Source of the DNA: Herbaspirillum huttiense | Lineage (GTDB): Bacteria > Pseudomonadota > Gammaproteobacteria > Burkholderiales > Burkholderiaceae_D | Assembly (NCBI RefSeq): GCF_004367745.1 | Contig: NZ_CP037993.1 | Coordinates: forward strand, 1,054,001 to 1,118,000 | Direction of reading: 5' to 3' | DNA: 64,000 nucleotides | Shown: piece by piece, positions 42,182 through 51,111 of the stretch | Layout of the letters: every line of letters begins with the position of its first letter | Numbering within the stretch: position 1 is the stretch's first letter | Made by a program: the position numbers and the translations under genes | Notes under the pieces: generated by a model | What the model was told of the DNA's origin: nothing | Database searches by the model: none | What the model saw: only the letters and a program-made list of their open reading frames with translations

Positions 42182-43738
42182 ATGCAACAAGAACACGAGA
42201 CACAAGTCCGCGCAGCGGCATCGGCATCGGCTACACCGCTGATCGCCCTGCGCAATGTCAGCAAGCGCTTTCCCGGCGTGCTGGCGCTGGACAATTGCCA
42301 GTTCGAACTGGTGGCCGGTGAAGTCCACGCCCTGATGGGCGAGAACGGTGCCGGCAAATCCACGCTGATGAAGATCCTCTCCGGCGTCTACCAGCGCGAC
42401 AGCGGCGACATCCTGCTCGACGGCAAACCGGTGGAGATCGCCGAGCCGCGCCAGGCGCAGGCCTTGGGCATCGGCATCATCCATCAGGAACTGAACCTGA
42501 TGAATCACCTGTCCGCTGCGCAGAACATCTTCATCGGCCGCGAGCCGCGCAAGGGTTTCGGTCTCATCATCGACGAAGAGCAACTGAACCGCCAGGCCGC
42601 CGCCATCTTCGCCCGCATGCGGCTCGACATGGATCCGCGCACGCCGGTCGGCGACCTCACCGTGGCGCGCCAGCAGATGGTGGAAATCGCCAAGGCGCTG
42701 TCCTTCGACTCGCGCGTGCTGATCATGGATGAGCCGACCGCCGCGCTCAACAACGCCGAAATCGCCGAACTGTTTCGCATCATCCGCGACCTGCAGGCGC
42801 AGGGCGTGGGCATCGTCTACATCTCGCACAAGATGGACGAACTGCGCCAGATCGCCGATCGCGTCAGCGTCATGCGTGATGGCAAGTACATTGCCACCGT
42901 GCCGATGCAGGGCACCTCCATGGACACCATCATTTCCATGATGGTGGGCCGCGCGCTCGATGGCGAGCAACGCTTGCCGCCCGATACCTCCGGCAATGAA
43001 GTGGTGCTGGAAGTACGCGGTCTCAATCGTGGCCGCGCCATCCGCGATGTCAGCTTCAAACTGCGCCGGGGCGAGATCCTCGGTTTCGCCGGCCTCATGG
43101 GGGCGGGCCGTACGGAAGTGGCGCGCGCCATCTTCGGTGCCGATCCGCTGGAGTCGGGCGAGATCATCATCCACGGCGGCAAGGCCGTGATCCGCCAGCC
43201 GGCCGATGCGGTGGCGCATGGCATCGGCTACCTGTCGGAAGACCGCAAGCATTTCGGATTGGCCGTGGGCATGGACGTGCAGGCCAACATCGCACTCTCC
43301 AGCATGGGCCGTTTCACCAAGGCCGGCTTCATGGACCAGCGCGCGATTCGTGAAGTGGCGCAAGGCTATGTGCGCCAGCTGGCCATCAAGACCCCCTCGG
43401 TGGAACAGCAGGCGCGCCTGCTCTCCGGCGGCAACCAGCAGAAGATCGTGATCGCCAAGTGGCTGCTGCGCGACTGCGACATCCTGTTCTTCGATGAGCC
43501 CACGCGCGGCATCGACATCGGTGCCAAGAGCGAAATCTACAAGCTGCTCGATGCACTGGCCGAGCAGGGCAAGGCCATCGTGATGATTTCCTCCGAACTG
43601 CCCGAGGTGCTGCGCATGAGCCATCGCATCCTGGTGATGTGCGAAGGCCGCGTGACCGGTGAACTGGCGCGCGCCGATGCCACCCAGGAAAACATCATGC
43701 AACTGGCCACGCAGCGCGAATCGGCCGTGGCGCAATAA
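42182..43738 (+). CDS. CUT2 sugar ABC transporter ATPase of the fucose region
   Basis: 518 residues from the ATG of MQQEHE, with GAGGTGAG just upstream (an in-frame GTG two codons earlier is possible). Domain 1: [23 protein letters not shown]. Domain 2: [47 protein letters not shown]. First gene of an ATPase-permease-binding protein operon between fucose-oxidising enzymes, so L-fucose is the inferred substrate. Confidence 0.9.
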   Translation: MQQEHETQVRAAASASATPLIALRNVSKRFPGVLALDNCQFELVAGEVHALMGENGAGKSTLMKILSGVYQRDSGDILLDGKPVEIAEPRQAQALGIGIIHQELNLMNHLSAAQNIFIGREPRKGFGLIIDEEQLNRQAAAIFARMRLDMDPRTPVGDLTVARQQMVEIAKALSFDSRVLIMDEPTAALNNAEIAELFRIIRDLQAQGVGIVYISHKMDELRQIADRVSVMRDGKYIATVPMQGTSMDTIISMMVGRALDGEQRLPPDTSGNEVVLEVRGLNRGRAIRDVSFKLRRGEILGFAGLMGAGRTEVARAIFGADPLESGEIIIHGGKAVIRQPADAVAHGIGYLSEDRKHFGLAVGMDVQANIALSSMGRFTKAGFMDQRAIREVAQGYVRQLAIKTPSVEQQARLLSGGNQQKIVIAKWLLRDCDILFFDEPTRGIDIGAKSEIYKLLDALAEQGKAIVMISSELPEVLRMSHRILVMCEGRVTGELARADATQENIMQLATQRESAVAQ

Positions 43739-43781
43739 GCGTCACCGGGCTTCCAGACATTACAAGAGAGACAGACCGATC

Positions 43782-44822
43782 ATGGCAAACCAAATCCACT
43801 CCGCCCCTTCCGCATCCACCATGGCCAACACCGCTTCCCCCTCGGGCCTGCGCGCCCGCCTGTTCAATCCGGCCGCACGCCAGAAGCTGCTGGCCTTTGC
43901 CAGCCTGCTGCTGATGATCCTGTTCTTCAGCTTCGCCTCGCCCAACTTCATGGAGGTGGACAACCTGGTCAGCATCCTGCAGTCCACCGCCGTCAACGGC
44001 GTGCTGGCCATTGCCTGCACCTACGTCATCATCACCTCCGGCATCGACCTGTCGGTGGGCACCATGATGACCTTCTGCGCCGTCATGGCCGGGGTGGTGC
44101 TGACCAACTGGGGCATGCCGCTGCCGTTGGGCATCGCTGCGGCGATCTTCTTCGGGGCGCTCTCGGGCTGGGTTTCCGGCATGGTGATCGCCAAGCTCAA
44201 GGTGCCGCCCTTCATCGCCACGCTGGGCATGATGATGCTGTTGAAGGGCCTGTCGCTGGTGATCTCCGGCACGCGCCCGATCTACTTCAACGATACCGAG
44301 GGCTTCTCGGCCATCGCCCAGGATTCGCTGATCGGTGACCTGATTCCCTCGCTGCCGATTCCCAATGCGGTGCTGATCCTGTTCATCGTCGCCATCGGTG
44401 CCTCCGTCATCCTCAACAAGACGGTGTTCGGCCGCTATACCTTTGCCCTGGGCAGCAATGAGGAAGCACTGCGCCTGTCGGGCGTGAAGGTGGATTTCTG
44501 GAAGGTCGCGGTCTATACCTTCTCGGGGGCCATCTGCGGCATCGCCGGCCTGATCATCGCCTCCCGCCTGAATTCGGCGCAGCCTGCGCTGGGCCAGGGT
44601 TACGAGCTGGATGCGATTGCCGCCGTGGTGATCGGCGGCACCTCGCTCTCGGGCGGAACCGGCACCATCCTGGGCACCATCATCGGTGCCTTCATCATGA
44701 GCGTGCTGGTCAACGGCCTGCGCATCATGTCGGTGGCGCAGGAATGGCAGACCGTGGTGACCGGCGTGATCATCATCCTGGCCGTGTATCTTGACATCCT
44801 GCGCCGTCGCCGCCGCGCCTGA
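43782..44822 (+). CDS. CUT2 sugar ABC transporter permease of the fucose region
   Basis: 346-residue RbsC-family permease. I chose the start MANQIHS, 44 bases after the ATPase stop. It carries YVIITSGIDLSVGTMMTFCA near residue 90 and [20 protein letters not shown] near residue 285, and ends in a basic tail LRRRRRA. As the only permease in the operon it should act as a homodimer. Confidence 0.9.
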   Translation: MANQIHSAPSASTMANTASPSGLRARLFNPAARQKLLAFASLLLMILFFSFASPNFMEVDNLVSILQSTAVNGVLAIACTYVIITSGIDLSVGTMMTFCAVMAGVVLTNWGMPLPLGIAAAIFFGALSGWVSGMVIAKLKVPPFIATLGMMMLLKGLSLVISGTRPIYFNDTEGFSAIAQDSLIGDLIPSLPIPNAVLILFIVAIGASVILNKTVFGRYTFALGSNEEALRLSGVKVDFWKVAVYTFSGAICGIAGLIIASRLNSAQPALGQGYELDAIAAVVIGGTSLSGGTGTILGTIIGAFIMSVLVNGLRIMSVAQEWQTVVTGVIIILAVYLDILRRRRRA

Positions 44823-44904
44823 AATGATTTCTTCGTAGCAATGCAAGCCCCGCCGGAAGCGCCATTTCCGGCACTCCATCATCGATAACAAAAGGAGACG
44901 TACC

Positions 44905-45843
44905 GTGTTCAAGAACAAGTTACTGGCCGCTGCCCTGGGTCTGGCCTTCGCCGTCGGCACTTCGGTTGCGCACGCGCAGGAAGTGTATGTGCCGCTCATT
45001 TCCAAGGGCTTCCAGCACCAGTTCTGGCAGGCCGTGAAAGCCGGTGCCGACCAGGCCGGCAAGGACCTGAAGGTGAAGGTGACCTTCGAAGGTCCGGAAA
45101 CCGAAGCCATGGTCGACAAGCAGATCGACATGCTCTCTGCCGCCCTGGCCAAGAAGCCGCAAGCCATCGGCTTTGCCGCGCTGGACAGCAAGGCGGCGAT
45201 TCCGCTGCTGAAGAAGGCGCAAGCCGCCAAGATCCCGGTGGTCGCCTTTGACTCGGGCGTGGACAGCGACATCCCCGTCACCACCGCCACCACCGACAAC
45301 CGTGCTGCCGCGGCACTGGCGGCTGACAAGATGGCCGAGCTGATCGGCAAGGAAGGCGAAGTCGCCGTGGTGGCCCACGACCAGACCAGCCGTACCGGCG
45401 TGGATCGCCGCGATGGCTTCCTGGAGCGCATCAAGGCCAACTATCCCAAGATCAAGGTGGTCAGCGTGCAATACGGCGCGGGCGACCAGCTGAAGTCGAC
45501 CGAGGTCACCAAATCCATCCTGCAGGCCTATCCCAAGATCAAGGGCATCTTCGGTACCAACGAAGGCTCGGCCATCGGCGTGGTCAATGGTGTCAAGGAG
45601 ATGAAGCGCAAGATCATCATCATCGGCTATGACTCCGGCAAGCAGCAGAAGGATGCGATCCGCGACGGCCTGATGGCTGGTGCCATCACCCAGAACCCGG
45701 TGGGGATCGGCTACAAGACCGTGGAAGCGGCGGTCAAGGCGATCAAGGGCGAGAAGCTGCCCAAGGTCATCGATACCGGCTTCTACTGGTACGACAAGAG
45801 CAACATCGATGACCCCAAGATCAAGGAAGTGCTGTACGACTGA
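44905..45843 (+). CDS. Periplasmic sugar-binding protein of the fucose region
   Basis: 312 residues starting at GTG after a strong AAAGGAGACGTACC site. Signal peptide (KNKLLAAALGLAFAVGTSVA then HAQ). The mature protein begins EVYVPLISKGFQHQFWQAVK; GTNEGSAIGVVNGVKEMKRK and MAGAITQNPVGIGYKTVEAA are typical of ribose-type binding proteins. The ligand is inferred to be L-fucose or a similar 6-deoxy sugar from the enzymes on both sides. Confidence 0.9.
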   Translation: MFKNKLLAAALGLAFAVGTSVAHAQEVYVPLISKGFQHQFWQAVKAGADQAGKDLKVKVTFEGPETEAMVDKQIDMLSAALAKKPQAIGFAALDSKAAIPLLKKAQAAKIPVVAFDSGVDSDIPVTTATTDNRAAAALAADKMAELIGKEGEVAVVAHDQTSRTGVDRRDGFLERIKANYPKIKVVSVQYGAGDQLKSTEVTKSILQAYPKIKGIFGTNEGSAIGVVNGVKEMKRKIIIIGYDSGKQQKDAIRDGLMAGAITQNPVGIGYKTVEAAVKAIKGEKLPKVIDTGFYWYDKSNIDDPKIKEVLYD

Positions 45844-45861
45844 TCCGGTCTGATGTTCAGT

Positions 45862-45889
45862 GGTTTCCCCGGAGTGATCCGGGGAAATC
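45862..45889 (+). terminator. Hairpin after the fucose-region binding-protein gene
   Basis: Perfect 9-base stem TTTCCCCGG/CCGGGGAAA with loop AGTGAT, 20 bases after the stop. The following T content is low, so termination may be partial before the fuconolactonase gene. Confidence 0.55.
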
Positions 45890-45890
45890 C

Positions 45891-45924
45891 TTAAGTTTCT
45901 GCTTTCCCGTTTCTAAGTTTTCAT
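45891..45924. promoter_or_regulatory. TAAGTTT motifs before the fuconolactonase
   Basis: TTAAGTTTC (45891-45899) and TTTCTAAGTTTT (45910-45921) repeat the pair seen before the transporter operon at 41986-42038. TAAGTTTTCAT (45914-45924) differs by one base from the half-site TAATTTTTCAT at 39271-39281 near the IclR gene. Candidate IclR-regulon site. Confidence 0.5.
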
Positions 45925-45985
45925 CCAGAAAAAACTAAGAGATGCGGAGACGCTTCATTCTCCTCCTCCCTCCCGAGACCGCGCC

Positions 45986-46852
45986 ATGAAACCCCTTCGC
46001 ATCGACGCCCATCAGCATTTCTGGCGCTATCGCGCCGACGACTATCCCTGGATCGGCAAGGGCATGGAGCTGCTGGCCTGTGATCGTCTGCCAGGGCAGC
46101 TGCATCCGGTGCTGGATGCCGAAGGGCTGCATGCCTCCATTGCGGTGCAGGCCCGCGTGGGACGTGAAGAAACCGGCTTCCTGCTGGACCTGGCGCGTGC
46201 CGATCGCCGCATCGCCGGCGTGGTGGGCTGGGAGGATCTGTCCTCGCCGCACCTGGCTGCCAACGTGGCGCAATGGGGACGGGACAAGCTGGTCGGCTTT
46301 CGTCATCAGATCCAGGATGAAGCCGACGTCACGGCCTTCGTCGAGGCCCCCGCCTTCAATGCCGGCATCAAGTGGCTGCAGCAGCAGGGCCTGGTGTATG
46401 ACGTGCTGATCCATGCCCGGCAGATGGCCGAGGTGCAGGCCTTCTGCGCACGCCATGACCGCCACTGGCTGGTGCTGGATCACCTGGGCAAGCCAGCCCT
46501 CGTGGATTTCGGGCGAAGTGAAGCTTCCTTCAATGGATGGAAGCGCCAGCTGCGCGCACTGGCCGCCATGCCGCATGTGGCCTGCAAGTTGTCCGGGCTG
46601 GTCACCGAGGCGGATTGGCTGCGCGGATTGCGACAGAAGGATTACGACAATATTGCCCTGTGCCTGGATACGGCGCTGGAAGCCTTCGGGCCGCAGCGCC
46701 TGATGTTTGGCTCGGACTGGCCGGTGTGTCTGCTGGCGGCGTCCTATGCGACGGTGGCGGGCGTGGTCCGCGAGTGGGCGGCCACGCGCCTGTCGGCAGC
46801 GGAACAAGAGCAGCTATGGGGCGGGACCGCAGCGCGCTGCTACGGTTTGTAA
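45986..46852 (+). CDS. L-fucono-lactonase, amidohydrolase family
   Basis: 288-residue COG3618-type metal-dependent hydrolase. Metal and catalytic motifs: IDAHQHFWRY near the N-terminus, KLVGFRHQIQDEAD, WLVLDHLGKP near residue 165 and LMFGSDWPVCLLA near residue 240. It matches the Burkholderia L-fucono-1,5-lactonase type. It hydrolyses the lactone made by the fucose dehydrogenase to L-fuconate for the dehydratase at 39531. It is transcribed separately from the transporter after a partial terminator. Confidence 0.88.
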   Translation: MKPLRIDAHQHFWRYRADDYPWIGKGMELLACDRLPGQLHPVLDAEGLHASIAVQARVGREETGFLLDLARADRRIAGVVGWEDLSSPHLAANVAQWGRDKLVGFRHQIQDEADVTAFVEAPAFNAGIKWLQQQGLVYDVLIHARQMAEVQAFCARHDRHWLVLDHLGKPALVDFGRSEASFNGWKRQLRALAAMPHVACKLSGLVTEADWLRGLRQKDYDNIALCLDTALEAFGPQRLMFGSDWPVCLLAASYATVAGVVREWAATRLSAAEQEQLWGGTAARCYGL

Positions 46853-46866
46853 TACCGCAGAGCAGA

Positions 46867-46908
46867 AAAGGGCGGGTGCCGCCGCTGGCCGCGGCGCGCC
46901 TGCCCTTT
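46867..46908. terminator. Bidirectional terminator hairpin between fuconolactonase and TetR genes
   Basis: AAAGGGC (from 46867) pairs with GCCCTTT (to 46908), with GC-rich inner arms TGCCGC and GCGGC. It lies between convergent genes and overlaps the TetR stop codon. Confidence 0.65.
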
Positions 46909-47515
46909 ACTTCGTGAAGCCGTTGAAGGCCACGTGCAGCATGTATTTCACGATCTCGTCGCTGCTCATCTTGCTGAACTTCTGCAGGTAATCCACGGCC
47001 GGGTCACAGGTGCGGGCGTAGTAGCTGTACAACACCACATCACTGGGCAGGGCGGCATCGATCTCGCCGTTTTTCTGCGCATCCTTCACCAGCTTTTCCA
47101 GTTGCCCGTTCAGCTTGAGCACGCGCATGACGTATTTCACGTTGCGCATGAGCATCTCGCGCACATGCGCGCTGGTCGAGGGCAGGAAGGGCAGGCCGCC
47201 CTCCAGGCGCACCCGCAGCGCCCATTCCAGCATCGCTTCGAGCTTGCCGCGCGGGCTGGGAATCGGCTCCAGCTGCGCCAGCTGGTCGATCGCCCCGTCG
47301 ACGAGACGGATCATGGTCTCGCCGATCAGCTCTTCCTTGGACTTGAAATGCTTGTACAGGCTGGGCTTGGAGATGCCCACTGCACCGGCCACGTCGTCCA
47401 TGGTCATCAGGTCATAGCCCTTGCTGCCCAGGACGGACGTGGCGGCATCCAGGATGGCGTTCTCCCGTAATTTGTAGGCTTGGTCCTTGAAGCTCAGTTT
47501 GCCGAAAATACTCAT
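46907..47515 (-). CDS. TetR-family repressor of the lipid-modification operon
   Basis: 202 residues. N-terminal helix-turn-helix: LGSKGYDLMTMDDVAGAVGI then SKPSLYKHFKSKEELIGETM. The C-terminal ligand domain lacks strong similarity to a known group. It is divergent from the COG2907-DUF1365-CFA operon, with an imperfect long inverted repeat at 47517-47574 directly at its start. It probably represses itself and that operon; the inducer may be a fatty acid or an oxidation product, which is speculation. Confidence 0.9.
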   Translation of the reverse strand: MSIFGKLSFKDQAYKLRENAILDAATSVLGSKGYDLMTMDDVAGAVGISKPSLYKHFKSKEELIGETMIRLVDGAIDQLAQLEPIPSPRGKLEAMLEWALRVRLEGGLPFLPSTSAHVREMLMRNVKYVMRVLKLNGQLEKLVKDAQKNGEIDAALPSDVVLYSYYARTCDPAVDYLQKFSKMSSDEIVKYMLHVAFNGFTK

Positions 47516-47516
47516 T

Positions 47517-47574
47517 GGTAGCTAAAGTTACTAAGTAGTAGATTTTATTTTTCTTTGGTAGTAATCTTAGCACC
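47517..47574. promoter_or_regulatory. Candidate TetR operator, long inverted repeat
   Basis: GGTAGCTAAAGTTACTA (47517-47533) and TAGTAATCTTAGCACC (47559-47574) are inverted near-copies separated by 25 bases, in the AT-rich region just upstream of the TetR start and before the divergent operon. Placement fits autorepression plus control of the operon. Confidence 0.55.
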
Positions 47575-47738
47575 TAAATCAAGGATGAATAGCAAATAAG
47601 CGGCGCGAGTGGCAAAAAGGCCCACGGCAAGCGCCGCCCCGGTCACCAAAGCAGCACGGGCCAGCAGGGCAGGGAAACATTCCCACGGACTGGCAACGGC
47701 AGAACTTCAATAACAAAGACATAGGCGGGCAAGTTTTC

Positions 47739-49049
47739 ATGAATCCAAACGCAGCAGCCATCGAGCAGGGCACAGGACAGCGCATCGCCGTCATCGGGGC
47801 CGGTATTTCCGGCCTGGCGAGCGCCTACCTGCTGGCGCGCAAGCATCAGGTCGTGCTGTTCGAGTCCGCCCCGACGCTGGGCGGCCATGCCAATACCGTG
47901 GAGATCGCGCCGGAGGGCGTCCCCTTCCCGGTCGATACCGGGTTCCTGGTCTTCAATGACTGGACCTATCCCAACCTGATCGCGCTGTTCGAGGAGCTGA
48001 AGGTCGAGACCTACGATACCGACATGTCCTTCGGCGTCTCGATGGATGAAGGGAGTTTCGAATGGGCCGGCACCAATCTGGATACCGTCTTCGCCCAGCG
48101 CAAGCGCCTGCTGCAGCCGTCCTTCCTGGGCATGCTGCGTGACATCCTGCGCTTCAACCGTGCTGCGCACGCCAACCTGGCCGCCTGCGAGGGGCGTCCG
48201 GTGACCTTGCGGCAGTTGCTGGAAGAGGGCGGCTATGGCGTCCTGTTCGGTGATGCCTATCTGATCCCGATGGCGGCAGCGATCTGGTCCAGCTCGCCTT
48301 CGGACATCCTCGATTTCCCGGCGGCGACTTTCCTGCGCTTCTGCATCAACCACGGCCTGCTGCAGGTCAACAACCGTCCGCGCTGGCGCACCGTGCGCGG
48401 TGGTTCGCGTGAATACGTGCGCCGCATCGCCGCCACCCTTGACGATGTGCGCCTGGGTAGCCGCCTCACCAGCGTCACCCGCAACGAGCAGGGCGTGCTG
48501 GTGCGCAGTGGCGGTGCCGAGCCGCGCGAGGAACAGTTCGACGCGGTGGTCTTCGCCACCCACGCACCGCAGACCCTGGCGCTGCTGCAGGACGCCACCA
48601 TCGAAGAACATCAGGTACTGTCGGCCGTGCGTTATCAGGCCAATACCGCCTGGTTGCACAGCGACGTCTCGCTCATGCCGCAGCTGGACAAGGTCTGGTC
48701 GGCCTGGAATTACCTTGGTTCGCGCCACAGCGATGGCAGCCGCGCGGTGTGCGTGAGCTACTGGCTCAACCGCCTGCAGGACCTGCCCTGCAAGACCCAC
48801 ATCGTGCTCACCCTGAATCCGCCCCAGCCGCCCAACCCGGCGACGGTGATGGGCCGTTTCGATTACGAGCATCCGGTCTTCGACCAGCCCGCCATCGATG
48901 CCCAGCGCCGCCTGCCGGAGATTCAGGGCAAGCACCGCGCGTGGTTCGCCGGTGCGTGGACCGGTTACGGCTTCCATGAAGATGGCCTGAAATCCGCCCT
49001 GCGCGTAATCCGGGACTTCGGCGTGACGCCGGATTGGGCTGCGCTATGA
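47739..49049 (+). CDS. COG2907 FAD-dependent oxidoreductase, UfaD-like
   Basis: 436-residue flavoprotein with an N-terminal dinucleotide-binding motif IAVIGAGISGLASAYLLARK then HQVVLFESAPTLGGHANTVE, an amine-oxidase-type fold. PVDTGFLVFNDWTYPNLIAL is characteristic of COG2907; it ends WFAGAWTGYGFHEDGLKSAL. In Rhodobacter a protein of this type acts as desaturase in furan fatty acid synthesis, with a CFA-like methyltransferase. Here it starts an operon containing such a methyltransferase. Substrate assignment is inference. Confidence 0.85.
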   Translation: MNPNAAAIEQGTGQRIAVIGAGISGLASAYLLARKHQVVLFESAPTLGGHANTVEIAPEGVPFPVDTGFLVFNDWTYPNLIALFEELKVETYDTDMSFGVSMDEGSFEWAGTNLDTVFAQRKRLLQPSFLGMLRDILRFNRAAHANLAACEGRPVTLRQLLEEGGYGVLFGDAYLIPMAAAIWSSSPSDILDFPAATFLRFCINHGLLQVNNRPRWRTVRGGSREYVRRIAATLDDVRLGSRLTSVTRNEQGVLVRSGGAEPREEQFDAVVFATHAPQTLALLQDATIEEHQVLSAVRYQANTAWLHSDVSLMPQLDKVWSAWNYLGSRHSDGSRAVCVSYWLNRLQDLPCKTHIVLTLNPPQPPNPATVMGRFDYEHPVFDQPAIDAQRRLPEIQGKHRAWFAGAWTGYGFHEDGLKSALRVIRDFGVTPDWAAL

Positions 49050-49900
49050 ACACTTCGCTGACCTCCCGCACCGACGCGCCCGCGCTGTTGTTGAGCGGGC
49101 AGGTGATGCATCAGCGTTTGCGTCCGGTGCTGCACAAGTTCGTCTATCCGGTGTTCTGCGTGCGCCTCGATCTGGCGCGCCTCAACGAAGCGGGCAATGC
49201 CTGGTTCGGCGTGGATCGCCGCCGCCTGATGTGCGTGCGCACGCGCGACTATGGTCCGCGCGATGGCAGCGATCTGGCCAGCTGGGTGCGCGGTCATCTG
49301 CAACAGGCCGGGCTGCCGCACGATGGCGCGATCTGGCTGCAGACCTTTCCGAGGCTGTTCGGCTTCGTGTTCAATCCGGTCAGCTTCTTCCTTTGCCATG
49401 ACCGTGAGGGTCAGCTGCGGGCGGTGCTGGCCGAGGTCAACAACACCTTTGGCGAGACCCAGCACTACCTGCTGTCGGCACCCGGACAGGGTGTCATCGA
49501 CGAGCACACGCGGCTGGTCTGCAACAAGCTCATGCATGTATCGCCCTTCTGCGAGGTGAGCGGTTTCTATCGTTTCCGCTTTCGCGACCAGGCACGGCAT
49601 GAGGACGCGGGCGGAAATACCGCCTTCGTCGGCATCGACTATTACGACCACGGCCATCCGTCGGAAGTGGCGCAGGGTTTGCAGCCCCTGATGCGCACCT
49701 CGGTCGGCGGCCATCTGCATCCCCTGACCGCGGCCACGGCCTTCGGCGCGCTGTGTGCGCAGCCGTTCCTGACGCTGGGCGTGGTCGCCCGTATCCACTG
49801 GCAGGCCTTGCTGTTGTGGCGCAAGCGCGTGCCCTGGTTCAGCAAGCCCGAGCGCGTCGCAGCCGCAGGTACTTCTTCTGGAAAGGAAACCCTATCGTGA
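49046..49900 (+). CDS. DUF1365 protein
   Basis: 284 residues, start ATGA overlapping the previous stop. The N-terminus LSGQVMHQRLRPVLHKFVYP then VFCVRLDLARL and the core QTFPRLFGFVFNPVSFFLCH and VNNTFGETQHYLL are the DUF1365 signature. The family is almost always found with COG2907 and CFA-like genes in lipid or photo-oxidative stress operons; its activity is unknown to me. It overlaps the methyltransferase gene by four bases, so the three genes are coupled. Confidence 0.88.
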   Translation: MNTSLTSRTDAPALLLSGQVMHQRLRPVLHKFVYPVFCVRLDLARLNEAGNAWFGVDRRRLMCVRTRDYGPRDGSDLASWVRGHLQQAGLPHDGAIWLQTFPRLFGFVFNPVSFFLCHDREGQLRAVLAEVNNTFGETQHYLLSAPGQGVIDEHTRLVCNKLMHVSPFCEVSGFYRFRFRDQARHEDAGGNTAFVGIDYYDHGHPSEVAQGLQPLMRTSVGGHLHPLTAATAFGALCAQPFLTLGVVARIHWQALLLWRKRVPWFSKPERVAAAGTSSGKETLS

Positions 49901-51108
49901 ATCGTATCCCCGCATTGCAGACTACCGGCCGCCGCGCCGGCCCGATTTCGGCCCGCCTGTTCCTGGCGATGCTGGAGCGCCTCAGCCACGGCCACCTGGA
50001 ACTGATCACACCGCACGGCACCACGCTGACCTTCGGCGATCTGCGCCAGCCGCCAAGCGCGCAACTGCGCATCCTCGACTGGCGCGCCTGCGCTGCCATC
50101 CTGCGCGCCGGTGACATCGGCTTCGGCGAAGCCTACGGCAATGGCTGGGTGGAAACGCCCGACCTGGCCGCGCTGCTGCGCCTGGCCATGCGCAACCGTG
50201 CGATGCTTGCCAGCGCGGTCGAAGGCGGACGCCTGGCCTCGCTGTGGTACCGCCTGCGCCACCTGCTGCGCTCCAACACACGCAGCGGCAGCCGCCGCAA
50301 TATCCATGCGCATTACGACCTGGGCAATGATTTCTATCGCCTGTGGCTGGACCCGACCATGACCTATTCGTCGGCCATCTTCACCGAGCCCTGCCAGAGC
50401 CTGGCCTCGGCGCAGGCCGCCAAGTATCAGCGCATCGTTGACCAGCTTGGCTTGCAGGCGGGCGACCGCGTGCTGGAAATCGGCTGCGGCTGGGGCGGCT
50501 TTGCCGAACATGCGGCGCGCCTGGGCATCCGTGTGCATGGCGTGACGATTTCGCCGTCGCAGCTGGCTTTTGGCCAGGAGCGCATGCGCCACCAGCAGCT
50601 CGATCATCTGGCGCATCTGGAACTGTGCGACTACCGTGATCTGGATGGTAAATACGATGCCATCGTGTCCATCGAAATGTTCGAAGCCGTCGGCGAGCGT
50701 TTCTGGCAGACGTATTTCGATACCGTGTCGGCCCGCCTGAAAGCCGGTGGCCGTGCGCTGATCCAGTCGATCACCATCGATGAAGCGGTGTTCGAACGCT
50801 ATCGCGACAGCGCCGACTTCATCCGCGAATTCATCTTCCCTGGCGGCATGCTGCCCAGCCATGAGCGCTTCTCGCGCTGCGCGCTGCGCGCCGGCCTGAC
50901 CACGCGTGACCGCTTCCATTTCGGCCGTGATTACGCCGAGACCCTGCGCCGCTGGAACGACGCCTTCCACGCCCAGCGCGAGACCATTGCCGCGCAAGGT
51001 TTCGATGAGCGTTTCCGCCGTCTGTGGCAGCTGTATTACGTGTTCTGCGAAGTGGGCTTCGATGAAGGCCAGACCGATGTGGTGCAGTTCCTCTTGCAAA
51101 AGGAGTGA
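49897..51108 (+). CDS. Cyclopropane-fatty-acid-synthase-like methyltransferase, probably UfaM-type
   Basis: 403 residues starting at GTG overlapping the previous stop (GTGA). SAM-binding motif VLEIGCGWGGFAEHAARLG at 192-210, and RRNIHAHYDLGNDFYRLWLD. Of the residues that hold bicarbonate in E. coli Cfa, Glu239 and Tyr317 are kept (Glu263, Tyr346) but Cys139 is Ser159 (YSSAIF) and His266 is Gln290 (LIQSIT). So it may methylate phospholipid acyl chains at a double bond without closing a cyclopropane ring, as UfaM does. Product not proven. Confidence 0.85.
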   Translation: MNRIPALQTTGRRAGPISARLFLAMLERLSHGHLELITPHGTTLTFGDLRQPPSAQLRILDWRACAAILRAGDIGFGEAYGNGWVETPDLAALLRLAMRNRAMLASAVEGGRLASLWYRLRHLLRSNTRSGSRRNIHAHYDLGNDFYRLWLDPTMTYSSAIFTEPCQSLASAQAAKYQRIVDQLGLQAGDRVLEIGCGWGGFAEHAARLGIRVHGVTISPSQLAFGQERMRHQQLDHLAHLELCDYRDLDGKYDAIVSIEMFEAVGERFWQTYFDTVSARLKAGGRALIQSITIDEAVFERYRDSADFIREFIFPGGMLPSHERFSRCALRAGLTTRDRFHFGRDYAETLRRWNDAFHAQRETIAAQGFDERFRRLWQLYYVFCEVGFDEGQTDVVQFLLQKE

Positions 51109-51111
51109 GTC

